A stretch of DNA of 5,980 nucleotides, from contig JBDKJQ010000061.1 of assembly GCA_039796495.1 (NCBI GenBank), positions 1-5,980 on the forward strand, read 5' to 3'. This DNA comes from ARS1285 sp039796495 (lineage in GTDB: Archaea > Nanobdellota > Nanobdellia > Pacearchaeales > GW2011-AR1). The notes below the pieces were generated by a model that was given only the letters and a program-made list of their open reading frames with translations, ran no database searches and was not told the origin of the DNA. The first letter of the stretch is position 1, and every line of letters begins with the position of its first letter. The translations under genes were made by a program, and so were the position numbers. Shown one piece after another: positions 5,056 to 5,980 of this stretch.

Positions 5056-5980
5056 TCATCTTTGCACTTTTTTCTTATAGTTTTTCAGATAAGAGCGTCT
5101 AAAAAACTTTAGATATATAAGAAAGATAAGAATTATGAATAAAGTTACAATAACAATTAAAGAAATTGTTTTCCGTGGTGTTTCAGTGGAATCTCTTACA
5201 AAAAAACTCGTCTTTCCTTCAGCGGCCTTGTTATCATATTGCACAACTACATCAAACTGATAGACTCCTGCAGGAAGCGCAGGCACGGCAATTGTTTTGA
5301 TAAATGAAACCTCTTTTTGCACGTCTAACTCCTCCTGTTCTGTCTTAAAAATAGCCTTATCATCATGGATAGTGTAGATAATGCGGACAGGACTGAGTTG
5401 TTCAGCAGCTCCAAATTTTATCAGCCGTATCCGAAAACTGACCTCTCTATTTTTACTGAAGATTTCTTTGTCAAGAGGAGAGACAATAACATCAAATAAT
5501 GCTTCATCAGCAGAAGGGGATACATAAGTACATTGCTTTTCTTTTTCAGGAATTTTATAGCGGTTAGGGCAGCTGCCGATATTAACACAATCTCTTTTTT
5601 GTTTTCCATTAGGAAGGCAGTCATTCCATTTTGTGCAGGACCATTGATAATTACAGCCGCCACTGCCCCCTCCACCAATACTCGACGGTGTTTCAGCTTC
5701 TGTGGGAGTTTCTTCAGCAGTATACGTTGAGGATCCGGTTACATTAAATTTCAAGATACCGTTTGAATAACTTTCTTTCGTACAGATAGAAGAAGAGCAC
5801 ACACTATCATCTCTTAAGATGCGTGGATTCGTAAAGGTGAGATTATATAGATATAAAGTTGCTGAAACATTAAAATTAGGCAAGGCCGTTGTATTAATTG
5901 AAATCTTATTAAACGATATATTAGTATGTTTATTGATATCAATAAAATTATCACTTATATTTTCATCATTTGTTACATTA
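5056..5980 (-). CDS. Membrane-anchored surface protein with six-Cys W-x-C module, N-terminus cut by window edge
   Basis: The frame is open to the right edge, giving 307 visible C-terminal residues (numbered from the edge). Residues 1-48 are Asn/Ile-rich and look like the end of a beta-helix (NosD-like) domain; the region up to 80 holds seven N-x-S/T sequons (N1, N7, N20, N29, N37, N46, N79). A CSSSIC pair (61-66) and a beta segment LKFNVTG-x-STYTAEE follow. A glycine linker (SSIGGGGSGG, 99-108) leads to a six-cysteine module (C109, C115, C121, C131, C137, C150) with the pattern C-x5-C-x2-W-x2-C and a later R-x-C, like small thrombospondin-1-type repeats. A beta-rich domain (about 159-262) precedes one membrane helix (271-291) and a basic tail, so the bulk is outside the cell. 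The TTG at 5883 is an internal leucine, not a start. This architecture recurs in Woesearchaeota-like surface proteins; binding partners are unknown. Confidence 0.85.
   Translation of the reverse strand, partial: NVTNDENISDNFIDINKHTNISFNKISINTTALPNFNVSATLYLYNLTFTNPRILRDDSVCSSSICTKESYSNGILKFNVTGSSTYTAEETPTEAETPSSIGGGGSGGCNYQWSCTKWNDCLPNGKQKRDCVNIGSCPNRYKIPEKEKQCTYVSPSADEALFDVIVSPLDKEIFSKNREVSFRIRLIKFGAAEQLSPVRIIYTIHDDKAIFKTEQEELDVQKEVSFIKTIAVPALPAGVYQFDVVVQYDNKAAEGKTSFFVRDSTETPRKTISLIVIVTLFIILIFLIYLKFFRRSYLKNYKKKVQR

Noticed and set aside
5056..5883. Complete 275-residue gene starting at TTG 5883.
   Set aside because: The frame stays open upstream to the window edge with sequence of the same Asn-rich character, and no promoter or ribosome site precedes the TTG; it is an internal leucine of a longer protein.
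1..5980. Searched by eye for tRNA genes, CRISPR repeats, insertion-sequence ends and long tandem repeats.
   Set aside because: Intergenic gaps are all under about 80 bases and contain only AT-rich promoter-like DNA; no repeat units were seen.

Overview
The window looks like chromosome from a DPANN-type archaeon, most plausibly close to Woesearchaeota/Pacearchaeota. The base composition is AT-rich. TATA boxes sit about 25 bases before start codons, as in leaderless archaeal genes. The lipid-linked sugar enzymes resemble eukaryotic ALG7 and ALG5. At the right edge is a surface protein with a six-cysteine W-x-C module and a C-terminal membrane anchor, a style I associate with these lineages. The taxonomic call is inference from gene style; no ribosomal marker is present.

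All eight genes lie on the minus strand, so transcription runs from high to low coordinates. From the right: (1) the C-terminal 307 residues of a sequon-rich, membrane-anchored surface protein (5056-5980, runs off the window); (2) a 263-residue polytopic membrane protein resembling the GPDPase-membrane-domain/DUF975 group (4228-5019); (3) a 52-residue zinc-ribbon protein (4013-4171); (4) a small NADP-binding oxidoreductase of the F420-dependent NADP reductase family (3326-3967); (5) an ALG7/AglH-type sugar-1-phosphate transferase (2253-3269); (6) a flippase-like/UPF0104 membrane protein translationally coupled to it (1321-2256); (7) a 133-residue protein I do not recognise (849-1250); (8) an ALG5-like glycosyltransferase 2 truncated by the left edge (1-770). 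No gap between genes exceeds about 80 bases. I see no tRNA, rRNA, CRISPR array, insertion sequence or long repeat.

Genes 5, 6 and 8 form a plausible set for building a polyprenyl-linked glycan. The transferase would load the first sugar phosphate, the flippase-like protein could help with transport or membrane assembly, and the ALG5-like enzyme would make a polyprenyl-phosphate sugar donor. The surface protein carries seven N-x-S/T sequons in its first 80 visible residues and is a natural candidate acceptor. No oligosaccharyltransferase is in view, so this link is inference.

Expression signals are unusually legible. Five of six visible promoters place the TATA-box centre 24.5-25.5 bases from the ATG, which predicts leaderless mRNAs. 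The one gene internal to an operon instead has a strong Shine-Dalgarno sequence and an ATGA stop/start overlap. I found no clearly new biological system; the most useful points are the mixed initiation pattern, the glycan cassette, the unrecognised 133-residue gene and the tiny zinc-ribbon gene.
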